A stretch of DNA of 64,000 bases from Sweltsa coloradensis (Eukaryota > Arthropoda > Insecta > Plecoptera > Chloroperlidae). The translations under genes were made by a program, and so were the position numbers. The first letter of the stretch is position 1, and each line of letters opens with the position of its first letter. Of the stretch, positions 11,190 to 22,563 are shown one piece after another. The notes beneath the pieces were generated by a model. That model had not been told where the DNA came from, did no database searches, and saw only the letters and a list, made by a program, of their open reading frames with translations. The stretch spans positions 1-64,000 of the forward strand of contig JAMZAV010002018.1 of the NCBI GenBank assembly GCA_024449915.1, written 5' to 3'.

Positions 11190-11500
11190 TATTTAACTTT
11201 AATTTTTAATTTTTACAATTAATCGTAATTTAAAAAATCGAAAAAAATCGTAAAATTGCGATTTTCATGAGAAATAATTTTTCGATTGCGTTCAAAAACG
11301 TGGCAGTTCTTAGTTCAAAGATTTCGAAAGTCTCCAGAAAATTTTCATCGAATTGGGAGTATCGGTTAGCCGAATCGTGCTAACAGACACAAAAATACAA
11401 ATAGAAAAAAAAAGAAAAAAAAGGAAAACATTCTGGAGTTTTTTTCTCCATGTAGTGAAATGAATCTCGCTTCCACGCTACGCTCGCTACGCTCATCCAA
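11190..11500 (+). mobile_element. Family A fragment A3
   Basis: Directly abuts the right tip of B2. Body AATCGTAAAATTGCGATTTT, right module GTGGCAGTTCTTAGTTCAAA, AAACATTCTGGAG and CGCTACGCTCATCCAATT. It lacks the left end. Confidence 0.6.
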
Positions 11501-11940
11501 TTATATGTACATCTCATGTCAAAAGAACGTAAATTACACTGTAGAAATTATCTGCAGAAGGTTTTAAAACTTTGAAAGTGCCCTAATTTGTAATGACAAA
11601 TGTTTTACGCTCGTCTCAAGTTAGCGTGCATCTGCATAAGTACACTGGAGACCGCCCGCTCCACTAGTCGCGTGTTGGCCTCACTGGTCAGGCACGCCTT
11701 GTTTTGAATGCGAGAGGTCGCCTTTTTTATAAAACATTTTTTACTTTTTTTACTCTCCCATTATTATTGTTCAACTCTTAATTAGACGGAAATCAATTTT
11801 TATGACTTTCCGGTGCAAATTAGGCCTACTCTAATGGCAAGGCCTCCTTCGCATTCCGCATTCCATAGTCCGTGTTGACCCTAGATAATCACAGCATTTG
11901 TAACTAGATAATTGTGGTACTTCTTTTTTATTTTTTAGAT
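11501..11940. other. No gene seen
   Basis: Intergenic. A weak tRNA-like stretch at about 11640-11720 could not be folded convincingly. Confidence 0.4.
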
Positions 11941-12293
11941 TAAGACGCGTCAACCGTTAGGTTCATAATGCACACACTCTTGCCTAAGGGGGTGGGGGAG
12001 GAGGGGCACAATGCTGGTCAGAACCAGCCACGTTAAGGGGAGAAGGGGGTTTCTCAGTCCCGCGGTCGTCATCGTCTTTTTCATCGTTCGTTGTGTCATT
12101 GTCATCGTCCGCCAGGGGTCGTCAAGGAAGGGTGGCAAGGTCCCCACGACGATTGCCAGAGCTCGCCTCTAGTTTCGGGAGTAAGATACTCCGCTCTTTC
12201 TAGCTGATGTTTGCGAGGTGATTTTTCTCTTGAATCGTCTTTACGATAGCAGAGCGAAAACATGCTCTGGGCCAATTCTACCCCGGGCCCAGA
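11941..12293 (-). repeat. Dispersed repeat family F, copy 1
   Basis: In reverse complement it shows GGGCCCGGGGTAGAATTGGC, GCGAGCTCTGGCAATCGTCG, ACAATGACACAACGAACGAT, GTGGCTGGTTCTGACCAGCA and AACGGTTGACGCGTC. These blocks recur in the same order at 57338-57664 and more loosely at 25060-25340. It encodes nothing recognisable, and its class is unknown. Confidence 0.6.
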
Positions 12294-12637
12294 ATTAAAA
12301 ATATATTTTCACATTTGATAGCGCTAAACAAAAGGAACACTTGGGATTTACAGTTTCTTTACGTCTTTCTTTGCCCCGATCATGGTCTTGAGTTGCGGCA
12401 ACTTTCAGGGCGTCTTTGTACCTAGGCCAACTAGGCACGGGTCCGGGGGCGGCAGCCCTGGGGGGGGCGGCACCAGAGCAAAACAATTCACAATGTTAGT
12501 TTAATTATTTTATTTATTTGTTTTGTTTTTATTATATCTATTATTTAATTTTAGATTTTAAATACGTGTTTGGAGCTTTTTAAAGTTGAAAATTTGCAAA
12601 AATTTTTCGCCTCGGCGATCGGTCCTTCGTACAGCTA
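12294..12637. other. No gene; GC-rich patch at 12420-12480
   Basis: A G-rich stretch (GGGTCCGGGGGCGGCAGCCC and following) resembles a transposon terminus, but I could not pair it with another end. Confidence 0.35.
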
Positions 12638-12639
12638 TA

Positions 12640-12768
12640 GCATTAGTCGGGGCTACATGGTGGCCTTGGTCGCTTTGGTTGTACTGTTCCCCAACTGAAA
12701 ATAGTTGTATCTGACTGAGGTGGTCGACCTCTAAATACGAATATTTTTTTATTTATTTATTTATTTGA
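12640..12768 (+). mobile_element. SINE S1, 3'-end fragment
   Basis: Contains GGCCTTGGTCGCTTTGGTT, CCCCAACTGAAAATAGTTGT, CTGACTGAGGTGG and CTCTAAATACGAAT, followed by a (TTTA)n tail. These are the 3' portion of S1, diverged. Confidence 0.55.
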
Positions 12769-14325
12769 TTAAGTCTTCTTACCGATCCCGTGAATAAAGG
12801 GTTCGTAAAGTAAGGACTCTTGCGTGTTGTACTGTGTGCTACTGCTGCATGCCAGCATCTGAGACAGACAACTTTGTTGCCGCAATAGAAGAAAATTTAA
12901 ATTTAAAACCGTTACCTAACCTTTTAGTAGTGAGTTGGTGGTGGTGGTAATGGGGGGGGGGGGCGGCAAAATTTAATTGTCTAGGGGCGGCTCACTACCT
13001 AAATACGGTATATTTCATCCGGGATGTAGCTAGTCACGACTGCAGCGCGAGAAGGATGGGAGCGCACAAGCAGAATCAGCTACCCAATAAAAATATACTT
13101 GTGAATATACTGAGACATTTTTTAAAATACAAAAACCTTGCAAATCAAATTCGTATTTTATGGAATAGAGTGATCTCCAAAACGATTTGAACGTGGTTTT
13201 TTCACAATCACTTTACATTACAGTTTTACGTACATACATACCACATAGTTTTACTTGGGCACATCTGCCACGTACCTAAAAAACTAACCCAGTGTTCTCG
13301 TAGCCCATCAAATCAAAATAAAATAAAAATTTCCAATGCAGCAACAAACACAACAATTGATATTTTTCCACCTTTTCCCACCTGCATTCCAGCCGCATCT
13401 ACATCAGCAATTCACAAATGAACACTGAAAATTTTGCACTGCCTTTTGTTTTAACATTTTTTTATTTATTACAAGAGCATTGACAAAAAGAAAAAGGGGA
13501 TTGTTTCGTAAAATTTTTGTTTAGCCTAGCACTATCATCCCCTACCTATTGTTCAACTACATTCGCTTTCTGTAATCAAAACAAGTTTATTTGTGCGGGA
13601 GTGTCAAACACGGTCGTGCAGGCCTGGGCTGGCTAGGAGAGGCCTAGGAGTTTCCAACGTGATTGCTTGTATTCATATTTTCTAGTCCAATGCCTAAGGT
13701 AACTAAGCTTACACTGTTGTATTTAAATAATTTTCATCGTCGGGGCCTAGCCCGTGTGGTTTCTTTTTGTTTTTATGAGCGTAATGACAACTTTCTCGTT
13801 TTACGCATAGACACAAAATTAAAAATGTCGTCCATCTGTTACGTATTTTCTGGCGAGGCGTTTCGTATAGCCTGAGCTGCCCGTTATCGTCTTTCGTACA
13901 TACGTCCTACGCCAGACGCGGAAACTCCGTGCAGCCATCAATCCCATTTTAGGCGCACTTCCGTGCCTTTTGTGTAGCTTTTACTGATGAAATTTACGGT
14001 TATATCCATAATTATGGATCAAATAAGATCAACTTTCACCACAGTGTTCGAATATGTAAAATTAATACGTCGCTGTCATGAAACATGGATATAACTTATT
14101 TCAATGCAGTAAAGTGATCATCAGTTCGCAAGTTATCATTTTTTTCCGAAGCAATAACTGCCAAAGAAAAAAATAGACAAATGCTATGTGTTCAAAATCT
14201 TATTTTTTGAGTATAGTTTTTGAATTTTTCCATAATAATTTGATCATAATTGTCGAGCTTGTTATTTGATTTCTAACCCTCTGCAGCTGGCGCCTGACCC
14301 TGTCTATGCATTAGCTCCTAAATAA
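12769..14325. other. No gene; one dispersed repeat (family G) at 13690-13880
   Basis: 13690-13880 (ACACTGTTGTATTTAAATAA, TATGAGCGTAATGACAAC, TTCTCGTTTTACGC) recurs with changes at 59440-59600. A poly-G tract sits near 12952-12963. The rest looks unique and non-coding. Confidence 0.45.
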
Positions 14326-14329
14326 AAAA

Positions 14330-15127
14330 AATAAACTTAAATTTAAATTTGTTTAATTAATCGTATTTTAAAAAAATAAAAAATCGAAAAGTTGGCATTT
14401 TTTATAAGAAATAATATTCGATTGCGCTCAAATTTTCACACGAATATATAAATTATAAAATTAAGGTTTTGTGAAAAACTTATTACAATAGGATCAAGCA
14501 TGTAGGTGTAATTAAGTAAAAAAAGGTTTAAAAAAAGAAAAAACCCACAAGTTTCCTATTTTCATTAGAAATAATTTTTCGATTGTGCTCAAATTTCACA
14601 TGAATGCTTAATTCATAAAATTACGGTTCTGGTGAAAAAATCAATAAAATCAAATAAAGCATATAGATGTTATAAGTAAAATAATTTTTTTTTAAAATCG
14701 AAAAAAACGTAAAATTTGCGATTTTCATGAGAAATAATTTTTTGATGGCGCTCAAAAACGTGGCAGTTCTACTGTTTAAGGATTTTGAAGGCCTCCATAA
14801 ATTTAATCGCAATTGGATAATCGGTTTAGCCGGAAATCGTGTTATAATTTTTTTTTTAAATCGAAAAATTCAGTAAAATTGCGATTTTCATCAGAAATAA
14901 TTTTTTGAGGCGCTCAAAACGGGCAGTTCTAAGTTTAGAGATTTTTGAAGGCCTCCATAAAATTTTAATCGGCAATTGGAGTATCGGTTAAGCCGGAATC
15001 GTTTTAACGACAGACAGACAAAAATACAGAAAGAAAGAAAAAAAGTAGAAAAAAAAACAAAACATTCCGGATTTTTTTCTCCAGTGTAGTGAAATGGAAT
15101 CTTCGCTTCGCTCGCTACGCTCATTCA
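14330..15127 (+). mobile_element. Family A repeat A4 with expanded interior
   Basis: Several tandem body units (AATTTCACATGAATGC, AAAGCATGTAGGTG) are followed by two successive copies of the GTGGCAGTTCT module (about 14758 and 14920). The tip is GCTACGCTCATTCAAT. No canonical left end is seen. Confidence 0.65.
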
Positions 15128-15131
15128 ATAA

Positions 15132-15757
15132 TTGGATGAGCGTAGCAAAGATTCCATTTCACTACACTGGAGAAAAAAATCCGGAATGTTTTGTTTTTTT
15201 TTCTACTTTTTTTCTTTTGTCTGTTTGTTAACACGATTCCGGCTAAACCGATACTCTAATTGCGATGAAATTTTCTGGAGGCCTTCGAAATCTCTAACTT
15301 AGAACTGCCTCGTTTTGAGCGCAATCAAAAAATTATTTCTCACTAAAATCGCAATTTTACGATTTTTTTCGATTTTGAAAACATTTCTTCGACTTATAAC
15401 ACCTACATGCTTTATCCGATTGTAATAATTTTTTCACAGAACCCTAATTATAAGAATTAATATATTCTTGTGAAATTTGAGCGCAATTCAAAAATTATTT
15501 CTTATGAAAATCGCAATTTTACGTTTTATTTTTATTTTTAAAATATTCTTCAACTTGTAACACCTACCTGCTTTTTCCAATTGTAATGATATTTTCACAG
15601 AAACTTTATTTTATTTATTAATATATTCGTGTGAAATTTGAGCGTAATCGAAAAATTATTTCTTTTGAAAATCACAATTTTACGCTTTTTTTTGTTTTTA
15701 ATAAATTACGCTCATCCAACAACGCGCCTGAATAAGCGTTTGCGAAGCTTCCTTGTA
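15132..15757 (-). mobile_element. Family A repeat A5, complete, head-to-head with A4
   Basis: Runs from TTGGATGAGCGTAGCAAAGA to CGCTCATCCAACAACGCGCC, TGAATAAGCGTTTGCGAAGC and TTCCTTGTA. The left end (read in reverse) is the alternative version ACTAGGAAGCTTCGCAAACG. Its right tip lies 4 bp from that of A4, forming a large imperfect palindrome. Confidence 0.7.
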
Positions 15758-15781
15758 TTAAATATTAATAAATATTAATAA

Positions 15782-16255
15782 ACTAGGAAAATGCTTAAGT
15801 CCCGCCGCGTTGATGGATGAGCGTAATTTTTTTTAAACGAAAAAAGCGTAAAATTGCGATTTTTTTAATAGATAATTTTTCGATTACGCTCAAATTTCAC
15901 ACGAATATATTAATTCATTAAATAAAGGTTCTGTGAGAAAATCATTACAATCGGATAAAGCATGTAGATGTTATAAGTCGAAGAATATTTTAAAAAATCG
16001 AAAAAAATTGTAAAATTGCGATTTTCATGAGAAATAATTTTTTGATTGATTTTTCCCCCCGAGCAGTTCTTCGTTCAGAGATTTCATAGACCTCCATAAA
16101 ATTTAAATCGCAATTGAGTATTGTTTATGCTAAATCGTGTCAAATACAAACAAAAATACAAAAAAAAGAAATGAAAAAAAAAAAAAAACATTACGGATTT
16201 TTTTCTCCAGTGTAGTGAAAATGGAATCTTCGCTTCGCTCGCTACGCTCATCCAA
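15782..16255 (+). mobile_element. Family A repeat A6, short full-length form
   Basis: ACTAGGAAAATGCTTAAGTC left end, TTGATGGATGAGCG, one and a half body units, a right module with an altered GAGCAGTTCTTCGTTC segment, and the CGCTACGCTCATCCAAT tip. About 475 bp, close in form to A9. Confidence 0.7.
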
Positions 16256-16266
16256 TAATAAATATT

Positions 16267-16373
16267 ACTAGGAAGCTTCGCAAACGCTTTTTCAGGCGCG
16301 TTGTTGGATGAGCGTAATTGGTGTATTGAGCTGCCATGTGAAGTGTTATGCAGATTTTCTGTTGTTCTGTAAA
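16267..16373 (+). repeat. Truncated family A left end (alternative type)
   Basis: ACTAGGAAGCTTCGCAAACG, CTTTTTCAGGCGCGTTGTTG, GATGAGCG, then GAGCTGCCATGTG and CTGTTGTTCTGT. It is cut off by the left end of B3. Confidence 0.6.
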
Positions 16374-17095
16374 ACTAGGAAAACGCTAAAGTCCCGCCGC
16401 GTTGATGGATGAGCGGTTTTGTAAGTTTTTAGTTTGCGTGGGACCACTTTTCCTTTTGCAAGTGCTTTGTGAATGCATTGTAGGCGATTGTTGCGAGTTT
16501 TCTAATGTTTTCTTAATTTATAAACCTAAAAAAAACTCATACCAAAAACCTTTATTCTATGGATTCCGACTACGTTTTCACTTTTTCATTCAAAAGGTAC
16601 TACATCACCATAACTTAATGGCTATGTGAAATATGAACATTGTAGCCCCCCGTTTGGTCAGAATCGGCCCAAATGTCACGAAAATATCGCACTAAAATCG
16701 AAAAATTGTAAAAGTATGTTTATTTTTATGGTTCTGGTTACCTTTTTTCAACTTTTTTTTCCACAGCTACTACTCACGATAACCTTCATTCCATGTAAAA
16801 TATAACTTGTAGCCCTACCCGTTCGTTCAATCGCCAAATGAGTCGAAAATATCGCTCTAAAATTCGAAAAAAATCGTAAAGTAACGATCTTTGTAGAATA
16901 GTCTTCGATTGTACCCAAAATGTGGCCGTCTACAGTTCAGAGATTTCGAGGTCCCCTTCATTTCATTAAGATCGCATATGCCGTTTGCCCGGAATCGTGC
17001 GAACAGACAAAAAAAAAAAAAAAAACATTGGAGTTAAAGTTTTAGAGGGGTCAGTGAAATTGAAGTCTTCGCTTCGCTCGCTACGCTCATCCAAT
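16374..17095 (+). mobile_element. Family B repeat, copy B3, full length
   Basis: ACTAGGAAAACGCTAAAGTC left end, TTGATGGATGAGCG, GTTTGCGTGGGACCACTTTT, two versions of the TATGGATTC/TATGGTTCTGG segment, ATATGCCGTTTGCCCGGAAT, a purine-rich tract and AGAGGGGTCAGTGAAATTGA. It ends CGCTTCGCTCGCTACGCTCA then TCCAAT. Confidence 0.7.
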
Positions 17096-17570
17096 AATCA
17101 TTACAATCTGATAAAGCATGTAGGCCTAGGTGTTAAGTCGAAGAATTTTTTTTTTTAAAAAAAGCCTAAAATTGCGATTTTCATGACAAATAATTTTTCG
17201 ATTGCACTCCAATTTCTCACGAATATATTAATTCATAAAATTAAGGTTCTGTGAAAAAATCATTACAATCGGATAAAGCATGTAGCCTAGGTGTTAAAAG
17301 TCGAAGAATTTTTTTTTAACAAAAAAAAATCGTAAAATTGCGGTTTTCATGAGAAATAATTTTTTATTGCCCTCAAAAAGTGGCAGTTCTAAAGTTCAGA
17401 CATTTCGTGGCCTCCAGAAAATTTCATTGCAATTGGAGTATCATTTTAGCCGGAATCGTGTTAACAAACACACAAAAATACAAACAATAAAAAAGAATAA
17501 AGAAAAAAAAATAACAGTCCGGATTTTTTTCTCCAGTGTAGTGGAATGGAATCTTCGCTACGCTCATCAA
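17096..17570 (+). mobile_element. Family A fragment A7
   Basis: Starts at the B3 tip with body sequence (ATCATTACAATCTGATAAAG). It has two body units with TAGGCCTAGG insertions near AAAGCATGTA, the A right module and a shortened tip CGCTACGCTCATCAAT. Confidence 0.6.
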
Positions 17571-17575
17571 TACCG

Positions 17576-17676
17576 GTAAATTCGAAGTTGTTCTGAATCG
17601 GCCTTTTTGATTCTGGTGTTGATTCGCAAGTGTTCGCACTGTCCATACCACCGATCGCTATTTTCATTATTTCCTA
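17576..17676 (+). mobile_element. SINE S1 middle segment (left part of an interrupted copy)
   Basis: GAAGTTGTTCTGAATCGGCC, GATTCTGGTGTTGATTCGC, GTGTTCGCACTGTCCATACC and CTATTTTCATTATTTCCTAT match the middle of S1. The sequence resumes at 19027 after the fold-back insertion. Confidence 0.7.
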
Positions 17677-19026
17677 TAGGCTACCCCAAGTGCGACGCGG
17701 GAAACGAGTTCAGTGCATTTGCAGTGCACGGGCCCATAAGGTTACAATGGCTCGGGATTTTTACACGCTAATATCTTCTTAAACAGAATTATTTAAGAAA
17801 TCTGACTTATGTTACGTGAAGCAGGCATCATTTATGAATCCAAAGAACATAGTCCAAAAGAATAAAACATCGTGCAACGTCCTCAAATTTAAATAAATTC
17901 CGCTTTAAGCCGAAGTGGTCGCGTACAATGTTGCATTTTCATAGAAAGATAGATCTCAAACGAAACTAATAACAGAGATGGAGATGAACGCATGCGCCTA
18001 AACCAGTTTCCGCCCGTAACGGTCGTCTCATTCTTTGCGTCCGTCTGCTCTGCTGCTATTGTCCGCGCCTGACAGTGAATCTTTAATTGACTGTCTTGTT
18101 TTAATTCGACAATTTTCGTATTTCTTTAGGATGAGCCCAAACTTCATAGACCCGGGGAAGGGAATGCTTTTGCATAGAGTGGGCATACACTGAGTTCGAC
18201 ACTAAAAACTGAGACAAATAAAACAGTTCAAATGATGTGCGAACACAAGCCAGCATGAAGAATACTGCTCGATTTGGGGTTAGGCGAGTCAGACTCGACC
18301 CTAGCCCACCAGGCCTACATTTTTTCATTATGGCTATAGGGCGAGGCTAGGCTAGGCCTATACCCCTAGTAGATAAAGTCCATGGTTTATAGACTGCCAG
18401 ATCCTACAAATAGGCCTATCCACATAAAATAGGCCTAATTTTGTAATGCTTGTGGACTCCGGACAGTTTGCGTGGCATGACACACTAGCCTAGCTATTCG
18501 TTTATGTAATCAAACAGCGGTAGCCAATAGCTTTGTGAGCTAAATAAACGATTTATTATTTTATGTATTAACACAAAACATGTCAACAAAAAAGTAGCAC
18601 CTCCCTCCCTCCCCAATCGACATATTTGTTGCAAAGGCATTAGGAGGCGGGGTATTAACAGCCAATGACGGACAGACATACGGCTTGGCAACTTCTATAT
18701 TATCGATTTTTATCGGCGGTGCCGGATTTTGGCGTTCCAGCACTCTGTGCAACTCTTGCTCCGACAAGTTGCATGGCAAACATTGTACGCGACCACTTCG
18801 GCTAACTCGTATTTATTTCAATTTGAGGACGTTTCAACGATGTTTGACTATGTGCTTTGGATTCATAATGATGCCCTGGCTTCACGTACATAAGTCAGAT
18901 TTCTTTTAATAATTCTATTTAAGAAGATATTAGCGTGTAAAAATCCCGAGCCATTGTAACCTTATGGGCCCGTGCACTGCAAATGCACTGAACTCGTTTC
19001 CCGCGTCGCACTTGGGGTAGCGGTAG
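17677..19026. mobile_element. 1.35-kb TIR/fold-back element inserted in SINE S1
   Basis: Both ends carry GGCTAC...CCCCAAGTGCGACGCGGGAAAC in inverted orientation. Similarity extends about 250 bp inward (17677-17940 versus 18770-19026), through TGCATTTGCAGTGCACGGGC, TTTTACACGCTAATATCTTC and CCGAAGTGGTCGCGTACAAT. It splits an S1 copy exactly between CCTAT and TATTAAAAA, so the target duplication is at most TA/TAT. The central 800 bp has only short ORFs with no transposase motif, so it is non-autonomous. Confidence 0.75.
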
Positions 19027-19200
19027 CCTATTAAAAAATATTGATCTTTGGTTGGTTATTGCTCACTCATCGATTGCATCGGGGCCTACAGGGTTGGCTT
19101 GGTCGCTTTGGTTTAATGTCCCCCACTGAAAATCAGTTATATACGACCTATGACTGAGTGGGTAGACTCTAATTACGAATTTTTGTATTTATTTAATACA
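19027..19200 (+). mobile_element. SINE S1 3' half (right part of interrupted copy)
   Basis: Continues the copy at 17576: AAATATTGATCTTTGGTTGG, TTATTGCTCACTCATCGATT, GGTTGGCTTGGTCGCTTTGG, CCCCCACTGAAAATCAGTTA, then GACTCTAATTACGAAT and a T-rich tail. Confidence 0.7.
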
Positions 19201-19788
19201 CTGAAAACAATAAAGATTAACAAATAACAACATACTAAAATGCCATTCAGATTGAATGAAAGAGACATAGAGCAAGGCTCTAAGCAAGCAGGCCTACAGA
19301 TTGAAATAAATAACATATAGATTGAACAAATTGTTGTGTTTAATGCATTGTTGTAGTAATATTACTATTTCAAATATTTACTTAAATGTAGTTTATTGTT
19401 GTTTCTGCATCTATGCAATTACCCTAGATTTATTTAGTTGTCCTCCTTTGTAAATCAGTTTTTATAACTGAATAGGATAGACGTTAAATAAATAATAAAA
19501 ATAAATAAATAAATAAATAAATAACAACATACCGTACATACTACTACTAGGCTACTTAGGCTAGTCGAAATCTGTACATATTGTAAATGTTTTTAATATT
19601 ATTTGTTCCTATATAGGCCTATTGATATTTATGTATTAGCCTATAGATATTATCATGACATGTAATACACTCTGAACATGGTCTACATGGGTTGAGTATA
19701 CATTACACAAATAAATGTAATTATCTAGTATCTAGATCAATAAATGGTAGCTGTGATAAATATGTTTATGCAGTCATCATACACCTAC
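19201..19788. other. No gene; (AAAT)n tract near 19498-19524
   Basis: AT-rich intergenic or intronic sequence with a short tetranucleotide run. No coding evidence. Confidence 0.4.
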
Positions 19789-19923
19789 CTGTTGATTGCA
19801 GTGAAGGCAGGTAGGAAGGACTTGTAGAACTCAATTGATGCAGCTGCTGATGTGCAAGAGCATGGCTTTTTGTAAATAGTAGGCTACTGTTGTGCGTGCA
19901 CAGACGATCCGTTTTGCATGGAT
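19789..19923 (-). CDS. Candidate exon of an unknown minus-strand gene
   Basis: On the minus strand a good acceptor (TTAATTTGTTTTACAG) opens a 135-nt segment closed by a consensus donor (CAACAG then GTAGGTG). With one base borrowed from the previous exon it is open throughout: it begins DPCKTDRLCTHNSSLLF and ends SYLPSLQST. It starts and ends in phase 1, as does the segment at 20978-21055, so the two can be spliced in frame. I do not recognise the protein. It could also be non-coding RNA or chance. Confidence 0.3.
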
Positions 19924-20254
19924 CTGTAAAACAAATTAAGTTGATCATTAGCAGAAGCAATTGTTGTAAAATCTTTCCATCCTGCAAAGTTTTTGGGACC
20001 TCAGTCTTAACAGGTGGCATGAATGTTATTTAATTATGTAACAAATAAATAAAATATAAATACATAGGGCTAGGCCTAGTTTCTTCTACCTGGCCCATGT
20101 CTTGGTTTAAAAGATAGATCCAAACTTAGTCGTTTCTTTCTAAAATTCTGGTTTGATAAGAACATTTAGGTACCGTAGGCATATTATTTTGTAATGATAT
20201 GGCATAGTTGGTCTACTTTGAAATATGAAATAATTTGTAATTAATTGATTAATT

Positions 20255-20440
20255 TGTGCGGTATTTAGAGTCTAACCACTAAGTCATATAACTGATATAT
20301 TTAGTGGGGGACATTAAACCAAAGCAACCAAGCAAACCCTAAAGGCCCTGACGGAATCGACGAGTGAGCGATAACCAACCAATGATCAATATTTTTTTTT
20401 TTAATATGAACTACAGCAGTCAGTGGCATGGACAGTGCAA
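20255..20440 (-). mobile_element. SINE S1 3'-half fragment
   Basis: Reverse complement of the S1 3' part (TTAGAGTCTAACCACTAAGT, AGTGGGGGACATTAAACC, CGACGAGTGAGCGATAACCA). It is truncated after the GATCAATATT block and lies next to a second copy in the same orientation. Confidence 0.6.
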
Positions 20441-20457
20441 AACAACTTTGAATTTAT

Positions 20458-20886
20458 TATAAATAAATAAATAATAAATTTTATTTAGAGTCTACCCACT
20501 CAGTTATAGAACTGATTTTCAGTGGGGGACTTTAAATCAAAGCGACCAAGCCAACCCTGCAGGCCCCGACGCAATCGACGAGTGAGCGATAACCAACCAA
20601 AGATCGTATTTTTAATAGGAAATATAGCAATCAGTGGTATGAACAGTGCGAACACCCGCGAATCAACGCCAGAATCAACAAGGCCGATTCAGAACAACTC
20701 TGATTTATAATTTTATGTGCCTCGTTGCTAGGACGGCTCCAAAGTCATCGTTTACAAACTTCTTACCCAAGAACTGATGGACTTAAGTCCAAATCAGAAG
20801 TTTAAAAACTTCTGACTATAGCGGGAATTGAACCCTGAACCTTCTGCATTGGAAGCAGAGACACTAACCACAAGACCAACGAGCCA
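20458..20886 (-). mobile_element. SINE S1, full-length reference copy
   Basis: Complete copy read on the minus strand. The tRNA-like head at 20817-20886 has GGCTCGTTGGTCTTGTGGTT, anticodon arm CTGCTTCCAATGCAG (anticodon TCC, Gly-like) and B box GGTTCAATTCC. A hairpin AGAAGTTTTTAAACTTCTG-like segment follows, then GGAGCCGTCCTAGCAACG. After that come the GGCCTTGTTGATTCTGGCGT block, CAGGGTTGGCTTGGTCGCTT, CCCCCACTGAAAATCAGTTC, and a tail of TTTATT repeats. The length is about 430 bp. It is non-autonomous and needs a LINE partner for mobility. Confidence 0.8.
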
Positions 20887-20977
20887 CACACAGGCAAACC
20901 AAAATAAAATGTATTTCATGGGGATTGAAAATAAATTTTTAGGTCTGTATTTAAATAGCGCAATGCTATGCACCTAC

Positions 20978-21055
20978 CTGTTGCCTTGTGTGGATGTGCT
21001 AGGCTTGAAGGGAACACAAGGTGCAGCTTATGACATTCAAGTACGGGATCCGGAC
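20978..21055 (-). CDS. Candidate exon of an unknown minus-strand gene (upstream of 19789-19923)
   Basis: On the minus strand: acceptor GATTTTTTGTTTTAG, 78-nt segment, donor CAACAG then GTAGGTG. The single open frame (phase 1 to phase 1) reads PDPVLECHKLHLVFPSSL and on to AHPHKAT. It joins in frame to the next segment, giving a GAT codon at the junction. SINE S1 lies in the putative intron. No homology is recognised, and neither start nor stop exon is identified. Confidence 0.3.
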
Positions 21056-21099
21056 CTAAAACAAAAAATCAGTTTGTCCTCAATCAATCTTGCCAGTTT

Positions 21100-21711
21100 T
21101 TTTAAATAGTTTTCCGGCTTTCAGTTGAACGTGTTACCTGCATTTTAAATAACAGGTCAAGCACTTGACTTGAACATGGCCTCCACTGCTCTAGGCCTAG
21201 TACCATGTCACACTGCTCGCACAAATAGTAAAAAAAAGTTTAAGTCAGGTTTAAAAAATAAGCGCATGCCAATATTATAAGCAGAAATAATTGCTAATAG
21301 GCGGAGTCAGCGAAAAAAGTTCCGCAGACTTCGCTTGCAAGCAATTTGGCTAATAAAATAAATGTGGACTATTTCAAGGCTGTTATCACACCAACAAACA
21401 ACACGGAGAAGGAACTAGACCTAGGCCTAGGTTATAGTTAGGCTAGGCCTATTAATTAATTAGTTGGTATAACTTCTTTAGCCTATGCTAGCGTATCGAT
21501 TTCCTGCTTAATTTTAGCTCGTAACGCCAACATTTGAAAAACAAAAGTAACTATACGTAGTTGGCCTAGACTACAAAAAAGCACCACGCTTTGCGCGACC
21601 ATCCACTAACCCGCGCACTAACCTAATCTAAAAAAACTTGTATTTTTTATGTTGGTAGGGCCTACTTCCAAACATGGCAAGAGACAAGTGCGCTAGCATA
21701 CGGAAATATTA

Positions 21712-21749
<38 letters not shown>

Positions 21750-22563
21750 TAGTATGTATTTTTAATAAATAGTTATGTGTTAGAACTTGCCAGTGGCAAT
21801 GATAATGCGTGCTTTTTAATTAAGCCTATAAAGGGTGAACCTCTTGGGGTGACCCTGTCACTAGACGGAGTAGCCTAAACCGTGAAAGCACACTTGGAAA
21901 ACCGCTAAGGGCCGGGTCGAACGTGCGCTCCACTTGGTTATTAAAAACCAGGCCAGTTTTCGCACGGTGCGACCTGGGTCGCCCAGTTAGGTTTGCCTAA
22001 TTAAAACATGTCAATGTCAACACATGATTGGTGAAAATATTTCTTTATGGTGTACGGCTACCTACCTAGATTATTATTTTACAAAGCCTGTTATTATTAC
22101 TTCCTGTCTCGAAATTCCTATAGCTATCCACGTAGGGCCCACAATAATAACAATAATAGGCCCACAATCTTAGGTGTAGGCCTAGGCTAGGCTCTAGGAT
22201 AGAACTTGTTGTCTTGGCAAGGTCAATCTATGGCAATGAGCAAGAGATGTAAAGAAAACCACTTGAGGCGGTAGACCTACGATTTTTTTTTTTAATATTA
22301 AAATTCCTGATTGTATTAGAGCACAAAAAATGGTGATATATTACCTACCAGATTATAGATAATCGAATTATAATTGCTAATTAAATTTCCTTTGTTCACG
22401 AAAAATAAAATGGCTGCCGTAAACACATAAAAAAACGAATTTTTAATGATGAAAATCGCCACACTTTTTACTGTAAACAAAATACAAGAATGTTTACAGC
22501 ATCGATAAACTTGAAGGCCTAGGCCCTAGATATTATTTCAGATATTGAAATTACAAATCTTAC
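21100..22563. other. No gene seen; (TTA)n tract at 21719-21747
   Basis: Mostly unique sequence with several TAGGCCTAGG words and a (TTA)n microsatellite. Nothing coding is recognised. Confidence 0.4.
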
